In this document: positions 43,004-51,126 of the stretch, in pieces
Layout of the letters: each line of letters starts with the position of its first letter
Position numbering within the stretch: position 1 is the stretch's first letter
Assembly (NCBI RefSeq): GCF_003387155.1
Contig: NZ_QUMT01000001.1
Coordinates: 1,007,066-1,071,065, forward strand
Length of the DNA: 64,000 nucleotides
Source: Roseateles depolymerans
GTDB taxonomy: Bacteria > Pseudomonadota > Gammaproteobacteria > Burkholderiales > Burkholderiaceae_C
Reading direction: 5' to 3'
Notes under the pieces: model-generated
What the model was told of the DNA's origin: nothing
Databases searched by the model: none
Seen by the model: the letters and a program-made list of their open reading frames with translations, nothing else
Translations under genes and position numbers: made by a program

Positions 43004-43345
43004 TCAGCCCAGCGACGACAGGTCCAGCCCGTCGATGTCCAGCACGCGCAGCGCATGGCTGTCGCCACTGACCACGACTTCCGCATGGCCGATGGCCGTG
43101 CCGTTGACCTTGATGACCAGCGGCGCGCCGGCCAGGGTGTCCAGTTCCACCACGCTGTCGCTGCGCAGCTGGGCCAGGTCATGCAGGGACAGCCGCGCCT
43201 CGCCCACCTCCAGCGTGAGGGTCACCGGAATCTTGCGCATCAGGGCCGGCAGGTCGCGCGACGGCGGCCGCGGGTCCAGCACAGGGACGTCTTCCACGGG
43301 CGGCTCATTCAGCAGACCGGCGATCAGGTCGGTATCACTCATCAT
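43004..43345 (-). CDS. fliN: flagellar switch protein FliN
   Basis: A 113-residue C-ring protein. The surface-presentation-of-antigens fold is visible in IPVTLTLEVGEARLSLHDLAQL and VVELDTLAGAPLVIKVNGTAIG, ending in VVVSGDSHALRVLDI. Of the possible starts, the ATG at 43345 is six bases from GGAG. The N-terminal segment of about 30 residues is short. It interacts with FliM and FliH in the C ring. Confidence 0.94.
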   Translation of the reverse strand: MMSDTDLIAGLLNEPPVEDVPVLDPRPPSRDLPALMRKIPVTLTLEVGEARLSLHDLAQLRSDSVVELDTLAGAPLVIKVNGTAIGHAEVVVSGDSHALRVLDIDGLDLSSLG

Positions 43346-43348
43346 CAA

Positions 43349-44260
43349 TCACTCCAGGTCTTCAAAAGAGGTCAGGCACAGCTTGCCGTGGTGCTCGGCC
43401 ACCGCCGCGCGCATCAGCGGCGAGCCTTCCACCAGCACGGTGGCGTCGGCCAGATGGATGGGGATCAGGGCGCCGGGGGCCAGGTCCAGCACGCTGCCCA
43501 GGTCCATCTCCTGCTCCAGCAGGCGTGCCTGCAGCTTGAGGGTGAGACGGCGGGCCAGCGGCTGCACCGCCACGGCCGCGCGCGCCGGGCCGCGATGCTG
43601 GGCGGCCAGGCGCCTCAGCAGGGGTGTGAGATAGGCGCCATCCAGCACCACCCGCAGATGCATGTCGCGCTCGGGGCGGGCATCGGCATCGCGCACCAGC
43701 AGCGTGACTTCCCAGGCATCGGTGCAGTTGGTCGGCAGGCCGCCGATCTGCAGCGGCGGCAGGTCGTTCGACCCTGCCTCATCGTTGTCGGGCGCTGCGG
43801 TGGCGACCTGCGCCAGCGCCTGCAGCGTCAACTGGCAGCCCTGGCGGGCCAGCGCCTGCAGCAGCCGCTCTTCCGTGGCCGTCATCGGCAGGGCGCTGAG
43901 CTCGCTGGCCGGGGCGTCGGTGCTGGCACTGGCCAGGCCCAGGCGCCGCGCCATCAGCCCGTTGACCAGGGCGCGGTCGATGCGGCAGGCCACCAGGCCG
44001 GAGGGGCCCATGGCATGCAGCCAGCGGCCGGCGTCCGGGTCCAGCAGGACCTCGGCTTCACGCGCCGCGCGATCCAGCGGCTGCAGGCTCACCTCGCGCA
44101 GATCGTAGTGGGCGTGATAGCGCCGGTTCCAGGGCAGGCACAGCTGGCGATGCAGCGTCTCGCGCAGGCGGACGGCCACCCGCGGCAGCAGATGCACCGG
44201 ACGGCCAAGGCTTCGCGTATCAAGCGCAGCGGGCCGGGGAGAAAGGGCAGGGCTGGTCAT
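43349..44260 (-). CDS. fliM: divergent FliM-type switch protein
   Basis: A 303-residue protein in the position of fliM, immediately before fliN. The C-terminal 80 residues (LTLKLQARLLEQEMDLGSVLDLAPGALIPI) form the SpoA domain shared with FliN. The N-terminus lacks the EIDALL-type peptide by which FliM normally binds CheY-P, and the middle domain has ARRLG (104-108) in the place of the GGxG loop that normally touches FliG. It is therefore a rapidly diverged FliM, like those of secondary lateral flagella, and may not respond to the main chemotaxis pathway. It is first of the leftward operon. Confidence 0.82.
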   Translation of the reverse strand: MTSPALSPRPAALDTRSLGRPVHLLPRVAVRLRETLHRQLCLPWNRRYHAHYDLREVSLQPLDRAAREAEVLLDPDAGRWLHAMGPSGLVACRIDRALVNGLMARRLGLASASTDAPASELSALPMTATEERLLQALARQGCQLTLQALAQVATAAPDNDEAGSNDLPPLQIGGLPTNCTDAWEVTLLVRDADARPERDMHLRVVLDGAYLTPLLRRLAAQHRGPARAAVAVQPLARRLTLKLQARLLEQEMDLGSVLDLAPGALIPIHLADATVLVEGSPLMRAAVAEHHGKLCLTSFEDLE

Positions 44261-44308
44261 GGGGGATCCGTGGCGGACTCAATAAAGGCGTGATGCCATA
44301 ACCACTTC

Positions 44309-44314
44309 ATTCTA
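44309..44314 (-). promoter_or_regulatory. possible -10 element of the leftward flagellar operon
   Basis: On the minus strand TAGAAT matches the -10 consensus in five of six positions, with CTGCAA at an 18-base spacing as a weak -35. It is 48 bases upstream of fliM. No clear sigma28 or sigma54 promoter is seen here. Confidence 0.35.
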
Positions 44315-44615
44315 GGAATCGAATGCGGGTTTTGCAGGGGTCCAGGATATTCGTAAATCCAGTGGACGTTAAAAATTCACAATGCACTATGCAATGGACG
44401 CCTGCAATTGGGCAGGCTGCGGGTATTCCAAATTTAAGTCATCCTATTACCGGGTCGCCTTACCCCTGGCAGGGACATCGTGTTAGCGTTTTCATATTTA
44501 TCAAACATCGGCGCGATTCACGCAGATCGAGCGGAATCCATGTCAGTTTGCGTTTGTCAGATGTGAACTTCTTCACGTTGGCAAATACTGCTTTGCGGCA
44601 TTGCACAAGAAGTCC

Positions 44616-44644
44616 TTGTTGCGTACGGATGCAGCCACTACAGT
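44616..44644 (+). promoter_or_regulatory. possible promoter driving the c-di-GMP riboswitch
   Basis: TTGTTG (44616-44621), a 17-base spacer and TACAGT (44639-44644) make a moderate sigma70-type promoter. Transcription from about 44650 would begin almost at the first base of the riboswitch P1 stem, which supports the assignment. Confidence 0.4.
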
Positions 44645-44647
44645 CCG

Positions 44648-44756
44648 TCACATCAGGGCACACCCGAGCGAAAGCCGGGGTCGCAAAGCCTCCGGTCTAC
44701 CACCGGCACCCCCTTGCGGGGCGTCAGGTCACGATAGCGGGGTTGCCAGACCTGAG
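44648..44756 (+). promoter_or_regulatory. cyclic-di-GMP-I (GEMM-I) riboswitch
   Basis: The plus strand carries the conserved GEMM-I core in order: an outer P1 stem TCAGG (44653-44657) with CCTGA (44751-44755); the GGGCACACC segment; a P2 stem CCCG-A-GC capped by a GAAA tetraloop and closed by GC-CGGG; the nearly invariant CGCAAAGCCTCCGG (44682-44695); a P3 stem; and TAGCGGGGTTGCC (44735-44747). These match the Vibrio Vc2 aptamer closely, including the GAAA tetraloop and the CAAAGCC joining strand that stacks on the ligand. It senses c-di-GMP and normally switches transcription or translation downstream. The next gene on this strand is fliE, about 530 bases away. Confidence 0.9.
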
Positions 44757-44798
44757 TCTGCGGGGCACGTGACGCGTGCTTCATGGGCACATGCCTGC

Positions 44799-44818
44799 CA
44801 GGCCCCCACCGGGGCCTG
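44799..44818 (+). terminator. GC-rich hairpin, probable riboswitch expression platform
   Basis: CAGGCCCC-CACC-GGGGCCTG is a perfect 8-bp stem 43 bases after the aptamer, followed by TTGTGACCTGCTTTT. The T run is interrupted, so it is weaker than a textbook terminator, but its place makes it the likely on/off element of the riboswitch. Confidence 0.6.
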
Positions 44819-45100
44819 TTGTGACCTGCTTTTGGCGTTCGCCACGGTGAGCCCGTCTTGACACTTGATGTGACACAGGATGGTCAAGCCATGCAGCAGA
44901 CAAGAACTTCCCTGTCTTTTTCAGCGGCTCGCTGCCGCCGGTTTCCGATCGTGGATCGGGACTTCCGGCGCGTGCGGGGCCTCGCGGTGTGCCGCGCGGC
45001 GCTGCTGCTGAAGCGTTCGCCTCGCGATCCCGCGGGTTCGCTGCTGCATGTCTGCCGCCCTGTGATGCGTCCCCGCGTCGTCCCGGATTCTTCCCTTTTC

Positions 45101-45133
45101 AAATATGTCGCGATTCACTAAATAGACATATTT
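45101..45133. repeat. 9-bp inverted repeat AAATATGTC/GACATATTT
   Basis: AAATATGTC (45101-45109) and GACATATTT (45125-45133) are perfect inverted copies separated by 15 bases, in an AT-rich pocket upstream of fliE. It could be an operator for a dimeric regulator or an RNA hairpin. Confidence 0.6.
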
Positions 45134-45140
45134 GAGTCTT

Positions 45141-45163
45141 GCAGGCCTGGTGAGGAGGCCTGC
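45141..45163 (+). repeat. 8-bp hairpin GCAGGCCT/AGGCCTGC upstream of fliE
   Basis: GCAGGCCT-GGTGAGG-AGGCCTGC forms a perfect 8-bp stem with a 7-base loop, immediately after the AT-rich inverted repeat. No T run follows, so it may be a second leader structure and not a terminator. Confidence 0.55.
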
Positions 45164-45281
45164 CGCCAGGAAATACCCTTTCAGTTTGAAAACCATCCGG
45201 ATATTCCGGAGGGAAAAACTCATCCAGAAATTCGCGTTTTCTTGAATATGGAAAATGCCAACGTTCAGTCGGGAGCTTGAT

Positions 45282-45617
45282 ATGTCCGTGTCGGCGATTC
45301 AATCGTCACTGGCCCAGACGGCCATGGATTCATTATTGAACCAGGATGCCGTCCGTCTCCAGAATGACGCGCAAGCGCTCATGGGGGGTGCCTCCCATAA
45401 CCCGGATGGGATGGGCTTCGAGCAGCTGCTGCGCCGTGTCGACGACAAGGACCAGGCCGCCAGCGCGCGCATGGAGGCCGTCGAACGCGGCGAGAGCGAC
45501 GACCTGGTGGGCGCCATGCTGGCCAGCCAGGAAGCCAGCCTCTCCTTCTCCATGCTCATGCAGGTGCGCAACAAGGTGGTCGGCGCTGTGGATGAGCTGA
45601 TCAAGCTGCAGCTCTGA
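45282..45617 (+). CDS. fliE: flagellar rod-MS ring junction protein FliE
   Basis: A 111-residue protein starting MSVSAIQSSLAQTAMDSLLN. The C-terminal block ASLSFSMLMQVRNKVVGAVDEL is the FliE signature. GGGAG lies six bases before the ATG at 45282; an in-frame ATG nine codons upstream lacks this spacing. It is the first gene of the rightward flagellar block, downstream of the riboswitch. Confidence 0.95.
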   Translation: MSVSAIQSSLAQTAMDSLLNQDAVRLQNDAQALMGGASHNPDGMGFEQLLRRVDDKDQAASARMEAVERGESDDLVGAMLASQEASLSFSMLMQVRNKVVGAVDELIKLQL

Positions 45618-45633
45618 ACGCGGGGCCCCGGTC

Positions 45634-47448
45634 ATGAACGAACTGCAAACCGTGCCCACCACCGCCGCGCCAGGCTGGCGCCAGCGGCTGGACGGCCTGA
45701 TGAGCGGGCTGGGCAAGGCCGCGCCGGCCGCCGGCGCCGGGCTTCGCGGCGCGCTGCCGCTGCTGGGGCTCGCCGCCGTGGTCACCGCCCTGGTGCTGAT
45801 GCTGCTGTGGCGCGACCAGGCCGGCTACAAGCCGGTCTTCGGCCACCAGGAACGCGTGCCCACCGCCGACGTGCTGTCGGTGCTGGATGCCGAGCACATC
45901 CCCTACCGCCTTCATCCCGACAGCGGCCAGGTGCTGGTGGCCGAGTCGCAGCTGGGCAAGGCCCGCATGCTGCTGGCGGCCAAGGGCGTTGTGGCCAAGC
46001 TGCCGGCCGGTCTGGAGCTGATGGACCGCAACGATCCGCTGGGCGTGAGCCAGTTCGTGCAGGACATCCGCTTCCGGCGCGGTCTGGAAGGGGAACTCGC
46101 GCAGAGCATGATGGCGCTGGATGCGGTCGAGAGCGCCCGTGTGCACCTCTCGATTGCCCGCAGCAGCTCGTTCGTGCTGAACGACGGCCAGAAGAGCTCG
46201 GCCTCGGTGGTGGTGACCCTCAAGCCCGGGCGCTCGCTCAGCCATGAGCAGATTGCCGCGGCCATCAACCTGGTGGCGGGCTCCGTCGCGAACCTGGAGC
46301 CTTCCCGCGTCAGCCTGGTGGACCAGCAGGGTAGCTTGCTGTCCTCCCGCGTGGACCTGAGCGAAGGCTTCGACGGCACCGCTCAGGGCAATGAAGCCCA
46401 GAAGCGGGTGCAGGACGAGGTCCGCCGCAATGTGCATGAACTGCTGGCCCCGGTGCTGGGCGAGCAGAACTACCGGCTCAGCGTTACGGCCGAGGTCAAC
46501 AACGACCGGGTGCAGGAAACCCGCGAGCAATACGGCGACGCGCCCAAGGTGACCAACGAGGCCACCCGCGAGGAGCAGGACCGTGAGCGCATCGCGCTCG
46601 GCATTCCCGGCTCGCTGAGCAACCGGCCTGCGGCGGCGCTGGCGTCTGCGGCGGCATCGGCCTCGCAGGTCGGGCCGGACGACACCGCCGGCAATGGCAA
46701 CAGCAACGTGGCCCGCAAGAATGCGTCGACCCGGCAGTACGCCTACGACCGCAGCATCACCCAGGTGCGCAAGAGCCGCGGACGGCTGGAGCGGCTGAGC
46801 GTGGCGGTGCTGCTCAACACCGCGGCGGCGCCCGGCGGCGCCAAGACCTGGTCGCCCGAAGACGTGGCCAAGGTCGAGCGCCTGCTCAATGACGGCCTGG
46901 GCATGGACAAGACCCGCGGCGACAAGCTGACCGTGTCCTCCCTGGCCTTCCCCGGCGCACCGGCGGTCGAGCCCTGGTACCAGCAGCGCGACACCCTGGT
47001 GGATGTCGGCGGCTGGGCGGCCGGGGCGGTGGCGGCCCTGCTGGGTTATCTGCTGATTGCGCGTCCGCTGCTGCGCATGGGCCAGCATGCGCTGGGCATG
47101 GGCCCGGCGAAGGCACGGGCCGACCGCCGCAACGCGGACGACCGTCGCACCGATCCCGGGCAGGGCCCGGAGATCACGCCGCTGCAACCGCTGGGCAGCA
47201 GCGGCGGCAGCCCGGCCCCCGTCGGCGTGGGCGGGCCGTCCGCCGAAGCACCGGCCCTGGGGCATGCCCCCGCGACGGGTCGCAGCTCCCCGGTGATGCC
47301 GCTGCTGGAAAACTATGAACTGCCGCCCCCCGGCTCGCCGGTGGACGTGCTGGTGGACCACCTGAAGGTGCTCGCGGCCAAGGAGCCGGAGCGGGTGGCG
47401 GAAGTCGTCAAGCAATGGGTGCAGAAGAAAAATGGCCGAAGCGAGTGA
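45634..47448 (+). CDS. fliF: flagellar MS-ring protein FliF
   Basis: A 604-residue MS-ring protein. A transmembrane segment at about 45-62 is followed by ring-building motifs (YKPVFGHQERVPTADVLSVL, LDAVESARVHLSIAR and SASVVVTLKPGRSLS), a second transmembrane segment at about 452-472 and the C-terminal FliG-binding tail (PVDVLVDHLKVLAAKEPERVAEVVKQWV). It starts 17 bases after fliE and overlaps fliG by 17 bases. Confidence 0.97.
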   Translation: MNELQTVPTTAAPGWRQRLDGLMSGLGKAAPAAGAGLRGALPLLGLAAVVTALVLMLLWRDQAGYKPVFGHQERVPTADVLSVLDAEHIPYRLHPDSGQVLVAESQLGKARMLLAAKGVVAKLPAGLELMDRNDPLGVSQFVQDIRFRRGLEGELAQSMMALDAVESARVHLSIARSSSFVLNDGQKSSASVVVTLKPGRSLSHEQIAAAINLVAGSVANLEPSRVSLVDQQGSLLSSRVDLSEGFDGTAQGNEAQKRVQDEVRRNVHELLAPVLGEQNYRLSVTAEVNNDRVQETREQYGDAPKVTNEATREEQDRERIALGIPGSLSNRPAAALASAAASASQVGPDDTAGNGNSNVARKNASTRQYAYDRSITQVRKSRGRLERLSVAVLLNTAAAPGGAKTWSPEDVAKVERLLNDGLGMDKTRGDKLTVSSLAFPGAPAVEPWYQQRDTLVDVGGWAAGAVAALLGYLLIARPLLRMGQHALGMGPAKARADRRNADDRRTDPGQGPEITPLQPLGSSGGSPAPVGVGGPSAEAPALGHAPATGRSSPVMPLLENYELPPPGSPVDVLVDHLKVLAAKEPERVAEVVKQWVQKKNGRSE

Positions 47449-48469
47449 TTTCATTCCGCCGGGCAGCGCTGCGTCGCTGAGCCCCGTCGAACGCGCCGCC
47501 ATCGTGCTGCTGAGCATGGGGGAGGAGCCGGCTGCGGCCGTCCTGCGCTGCCTCTCCCGCGAGGAGCTGCTGGACGTGACGCAGGTCATGTCCCGTCTCT
47601 CCGGCATCAAGGTCGACTGGGTGAAGACCTCCCTGCAGGACTTCTTCGACGACTATCGCGAGCAAAGCGGCGTGCATGGCGCGTCGCGCAGCTACCTCAA
47701 GCGATCGCTCGACCTGGCCCTGGGGCAGCAGATCGCCTCCAGCGTGCTCAACAGCATCTACGGCGACGCCATCCGTCCCAAGATGCAGCGCCTGCAATGG
47801 GCCTCGCCCAAGTGGCTGGCCGAGCAGATCAGCCAGGAGCATCAACGCATGCAGGCGGTGTTCCTGGCCTTCCTGCCCAGCGCCCTGGCCACCGAGGTGG
47901 TGGGGGCCCTGCCGGAAAGCACCAGCGCCAGCCGCGACCGTGTGCTGCTGCAGATGGCGCGGCTGTCGGAAGTGGATGCCGACCTGCTGGCCGAGCTGGA
48001 AGAGCTGGTGGAACGCTGCCTGGCTGGCCTTGGCCAGCAGGGCGCCACGGTCGAGGGCGTCAAGCAGGTGGCTGAAATCCTGAACCGCATGCCGGAGCAG
48101 CGCCAGCAGATGGTCGAGCTGCTGCGGGCGCACGACCCGGTGGTGGTCGGCGAGATCGAGACCAGCATGTACGAGTTCTTCATGCTGTCGCGCCAGAGCG
48201 AAGCCACGCTCACCCGCCTCATCGAGGAAGTGCCGCTGGAGCTGTGGGCCGTGGCGCTCAAGGGCGCCGAGCCGGCAGTGCGGGACGCCATCCTGGCCGC
48301 CATGCCGCGTCGTCAGGCGCAGAGCTTCGAGGACCTGATGCGTCGCGGCGGCCCGATGCCGATGAGCCGTGTCGAGCAGGCCCGCGCCGAAATCATGACG
48401 CAGGTGAAGGCGCTGGTGGATGCCGGCGAGATCCAGGTGCAACTGTTCGCCGAGGCGGTCGTCGAATGA
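47432..48469 (+). CDS. fliG: flagellar motor switch protein FliG
   Basis: A 345-residue rotor protein. The N-terminal domain opens LSPVERAAIVLLSMGEEPAAAVL and the C-terminal torque domain includes LMRRGGPMPMSRVEQARAEIM, close to the usual charged helix. In the middle domain the FliM-contact motif reads E136-H-Q-R139 and not the canonical EHPQ. It fits a secondary flagellar system. Overlaps fliF and fliH. Confidence 0.94.
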   Translation: MAEASDFIPPGSAASLSPVERAAIVLLSMGEEPAAAVLRCLSREELLDVTQVMSRLSGIKVDWVKTSLQDFFDDYREQSGVHGASRSYLKRSLDLALGQQIASSVLNSIYGDAIRPKMQRLQWASPKWLAEQISQEHQRMQAVFLAFLPSALATEVVGALPESTSASRDRVLLQMARLSEVDADLLAELEELVERCLAGLGQQGATVEGVKQVAEILNRMPEQRQQMVELLRAHDPVVVGEIETSMYEFFMLSRQSEATLTRLIEEVPLELWAVALKGAEPAVRDAILAAMPRRQAQSFEDLMRRGGPMPMSRVEQARAEIMTQVKALVDAGEIQVQLFAEAVVE

Positions 48470-49197
48470 AGACGCTTCGCCCGCACCGTTTTCCGCCGCT
48501 GGCCCAGATCGGGTCGCGGGGGCCGGACGCGCAGGCCGGCCTCAGCGGCGCCGAGCTGCAGGCCAGCCTGGCCCAGGGCTTCCAGGAAGGCCTGGCCCGC
48601 GGCTACGAGGAAGGCTATGCGAGCGGACTGCAAAGCGGGCAGGAGCAGGCGCGCAGCAGTGCCGAGATGGCCGGACATGCCAAGGGCCTGGCCGCCGGAC
48701 GGGAAGATGCCAAGGCGCTGCTGGCCAGTCCGCTGGCGGCGGTCGACACCCTGTTGACCCATCTGTGCCAGCTGCAGAAGGACTATCAATCGGCCGTGCG
48801 TCGCGAGGTGGTCGAGCTGGTGGAGCGGGTGGCCCGGCAGGTGATCCGGGCCGAGCTGACGCTGCGCCCGGCCCAGTTGCTGGCGCTGGTGGATGAGACG
48901 CTGTCGGCCATGTCGCCGACCCGCGAAGGCGTGGTGGTCTTCCTCAATCCGGAAGACCGTGAACGCCTGCTGGAGCTGGCGCCCGAACGTGTCCAGGGCT
49001 GGACCCTGCATGCCGACAGCGCCCTGGAGCCGGGCGAATGCCGCGTCGTCGCCGGAGGCCGTGAAGCCGACGCCGGCTGCCGCCAGCGGCTGTCCGCCGT
49101 GATGACGCAGGTGCGGGGCCAGTTGATGCCCGAAGGCGTGGAGTCGGACGACGCTGAGGGCGAGACCTTGATGCAGCCGCTGGAGGATCAGCCATGA
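48466..49197 (+). CDS. fliH: flagellar export regulator FliH
   Basis: A 243-residue protein that holds the export ATPase FliI in check and links it to FliN. The N-terminal third has the GxxxG-type repeat run (GFQEGLARGYEEGYASG) typical of FliH, and the C-terminal domain has VVELVERVARQVIRAELTL. ATGA overlaps with both fliG and fliI. Confidence 0.94.
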   Translation: MKTLRPHRFPPLAQIGSRGPDAQAGLSGAELQASLAQGFQEGLARGYEEGYASGLQSGQEQARSSAEMAGHAKGLAAGREDAKALLASPLAAVDTLLTHLCQLQKDYQSAVRREVVELVERVARQVIRAELTLRPAQLLALVDETLSAMSPTREGVVVFLNPEDRERLLELAPERVQGWTLHADSALEPGECRVVAGGREADAGCRQRLSAVMTQVRGQLMPEGVESDDAEGETLMQPLEDQP

Positions 49198-50534
49198 TCA
49201 GCCATGCCCTGCGCCGCGTGGAACTGGGCGAAGTGCCCGTGGCCACGCCCACCGGCCGACTGATCGGCGCTTCCGGCCTGCTGCTGGAAGCCACCGGCTG
49301 CACGCTGCGCACCGGGCAGCGCTGCCTGATCGAGACCGGCTCGGACCACCGGCCCGAGGGCACCGAGGCGCCGCTGCGCGACTGGCTGGCTGCGCAGGTC
49401 GTCGGCTTCCGCGACCAGACCGCCTACCTCATGCCCTTCAAGAAGCCCGACGGCCTGGCCGCCGGTGCGCGCGTGTTGCCGGTGGTGGAACGCACCCATC
49501 TGATGATCGGCCCGCAATGGCTGGGCCGCATCGTCAATGGTCTGGGCGAGCCGATCGACGGACTGGGGCGGCTGGGGGGCGACCTGCCCCTCAACATGTC
49601 GCCGCCCAAGGTCAATCCGCTGCGCAAGCGCCCGGTGGACGAGCCGCTGGACGTCGGCGTGCGCGCCATCAACGGCCTGCTGACGCTGGGCCGTGGCCAA
49701 CGGGTCGGCCTGATGGCCGGCTCCGGCGTGGGCAAGAGCGTGCTGCTGGGCCTGATCACCCGCAACACCGTCGCCGATGTGGTGGTGGTGGGGTTGATCG
49801 GCGAGCGGGGTCGCGAGGTGCGTGAATTCATCGAGCTCTCGCTGGGCGAGGCGGGCCTGGCCCGGGCGGTGGTGGTGGTGGCGCCGGCGGATGAATCGCC
49901 GCTGATGCGCCTGCGGGCCACCGAGCTGTGCCACAGCATCGCCGCCCACTACCGGGACCAGGGCCAGCATGTGCTGCTGCTGATCGACTCCCTCACCCGC
50001 TACGCCATGGCGCGCCGCGAGGTGGCCCTGGCCCTGGGCGAACCACCGGCCACGCGGGGATATCCGCCCTCTGTCTTCAGCCTGCTGCCGGAACTGGTGG
50101 AAAGCGCCGGCAACGGCGAAGGCCCCGGCAGCATGAGCGCCATCTACACCGTGCTGGCCGAAGGCGACGACCAGCAGGACCCGGTGGTCGACACCGCCCG
50201 GGCCATCCTGGACGGCCACATCGTGCTGTCGCGTGCGCTGGCCGAGCGCGGCCACTATCCCGCCATCGATGTGGCGCAGTCGATCAGCCGCTGCATGTCG
50301 CTGGTCGCCGGCCGCCCGCAGCAGGAGGCTGCCCGGCTGGTGAAGCAGCTCATGGCCCGCTTCGAGCAGGTGCGTGAACTCATGCCGCTGGGCGCCTATG
50401 TGCCTGGGGCCGATCCGGCGACCGACCGCGCCGTGGCCCTGTGGCCCCGCATTGAAGCCTTCCTGCACCAGGGCACGCATGAAGGCGCGCCGATGGAGCA
50501 GACCGTGGCCCGTCTGCAGGAGTTGCTGGCATGA
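49194..50534 (+). CDS. fliI: flagellum-specific ATPase FliI
   Basis: A 446-residue F1-beta-like ATPase that powers flagellar type III export. Walker A is GLMAGSGVGKSVLLGLI; Walker B is HVLLLIDSLTRYAMARREVALALGEPP-like (VLLLIDSLTR); the substrate-binding loop TRGYPPSVFSLLP and ERGREVREFIE are also present. Overlaps fliH and fliJ by four bases each. Confidence 0.97.
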   Translation: MISHALRRVELGEVPVATPTGRLIGASGLLLEATGCTLRTGQRCLIETGSDHRPEGTEAPLRDWLAAQVVGFRDQTAYLMPFKKPDGLAAGARVLPVVERTHLMIGPQWLGRIVNGLGEPIDGLGRLGGDLPLNMSPPKVNPLRKRPVDEPLDVGVRAINGLLTLGRGQRVGLMAGSGVGKSVLLGLITRNTVADVVVVGLIGERGREVREFIELSLGEAGLARAVVVVAPADESPLMRLRATELCHSIAAHYRDQGQHVLLLIDSLTRYAMARREVALALGEPPATRGYPPSVFSLLPELVESAGNGEGPGSMSAIYTVLAEGDDQQDPVVDTARAILDGHIVLSRALAERGHYPAIDVAQSISRCMSLVAGRPQQEAARLVKQLMARFEQVRELMPLGAYVPGADPATDRAVALWPRIEAFLHQGTHEGAPMEQTVARLQELLA

Positions 50535-51061
50535 GCGGCTCGTCCACCTCCACGCAGCGTCAGCTGGGCCGCCTGCTGGAATTGCAGCAGCTCCAGCTCG
50601 ACCGCCAGCAGGCCCAGCTCGTGGCGCAGCAGCAGTTGTGCCAGCGGGTGCAGGGCACCGTGCAGCGGCTGGAAGCCCTGGGCGCCCATGCGAGCCTGGC
50701 CGGCAGCCAGTTGCCGGGCCTGGCCCAGAACAGCGCCGTCTACAAGCAGGCCATGCTGGCCTGGGCCGACCAGCAGCGGCAGGAGCTGGCCCGTCGGCAG
50801 GCCGACCTGGCCCAGGCCCAGGCCGAGGCGATGGCGTCAGCCCGCCGCCAGGCCTCGCTCCAGCAACTGCTGAGCCTGGCCGATGCCCGGGCGCTGGTGG
50901 AAGCCCAACGCCGCGAACAGAAACGCGACGACGAGGTGGCCAGCCAGGCGGTGCAGTCCGCCTCGGCTACCGCCCGTGCGGGGGCGTCCACCGGCTTCGG
51001 CAGCCTCAGCGCCTTTGGTCCCACCGGCTTCGGCCCCACCACCTGGGGGTCGAATGTTTAA
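50531..51061 (+). CDS. fliJ: flagellar export chaperone FliJ-like
   Basis: A 176-residue protein, almost entirely helical and Gln/Arg/Ala-rich between residues 8 and 145, so an antiparallel coiled coil as in FliJ. The last 30 residues are Gly/Ser-rich. Identity rests mainly on position right after fliI and on the coiled-coil profile, because FliJ sequences are poorly conserved. Confidence 0.85.
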   Translation: MSGSSTSTQRQLGRLLELQQLQLDRQQAQLVAQQQLCQRVQGTVQRLEALGAHASLAGSQLPGLAQNSAVYKQAMLAWADQQRQELARRQADLAQAQAEAMASARRQASLQQLLSLADARALVEAQRREQKRDDEVASQAVQSASATARAGASTGFGSLSAFGPTGFGPTTWGSNV

Positions 51062-51126
51062 GAACTGTGCCCGGCCGGTCGCCTTGCACCAGGGAAGTCC
51101 CATCGACCCCCTTGGAGGTGCCTGAC

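Larger units (their letters stand above)
44819..45281 (+). other. 463-base leader between riboswitch hairpin and fliE
   Basis: No convincing gene lies here. It contains a perfect -35 hexamer TTGACA at 44858-44863 without a good -10, a short open frame from an ATG at 44891 to 45121 lacking a clear ribosome-binding site, and the two inverted repeats described separately. It could be the untranslated leader of the rightward flagellar operon or hold a second promoter that bypasses the riboswitch. Confidence 0.5.

Noticed and set aside
44891-45121. Small open frame (77 codons) between the riboswitch and fliE
   Set aside because: It lacks a convincing ribosome-binding site and is Arg/Cys/Ala-rich like shadow frames. 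Kept only as a possibility, because a short gene directly controlled by the riboswitch cannot be excluded.
45601-47610. 669-codon minus-strand frame opposite fliF
   Set aside because: fliF is complete and clear on the plus strand; the antisense product has no recognisable features.
51053-51080. sigma28 promoter before fliD
   Set aside because: A TAAG-like and a GCCGGTCG-like element are present but the spacing is shorter than the consensus, so the match is not convincing.
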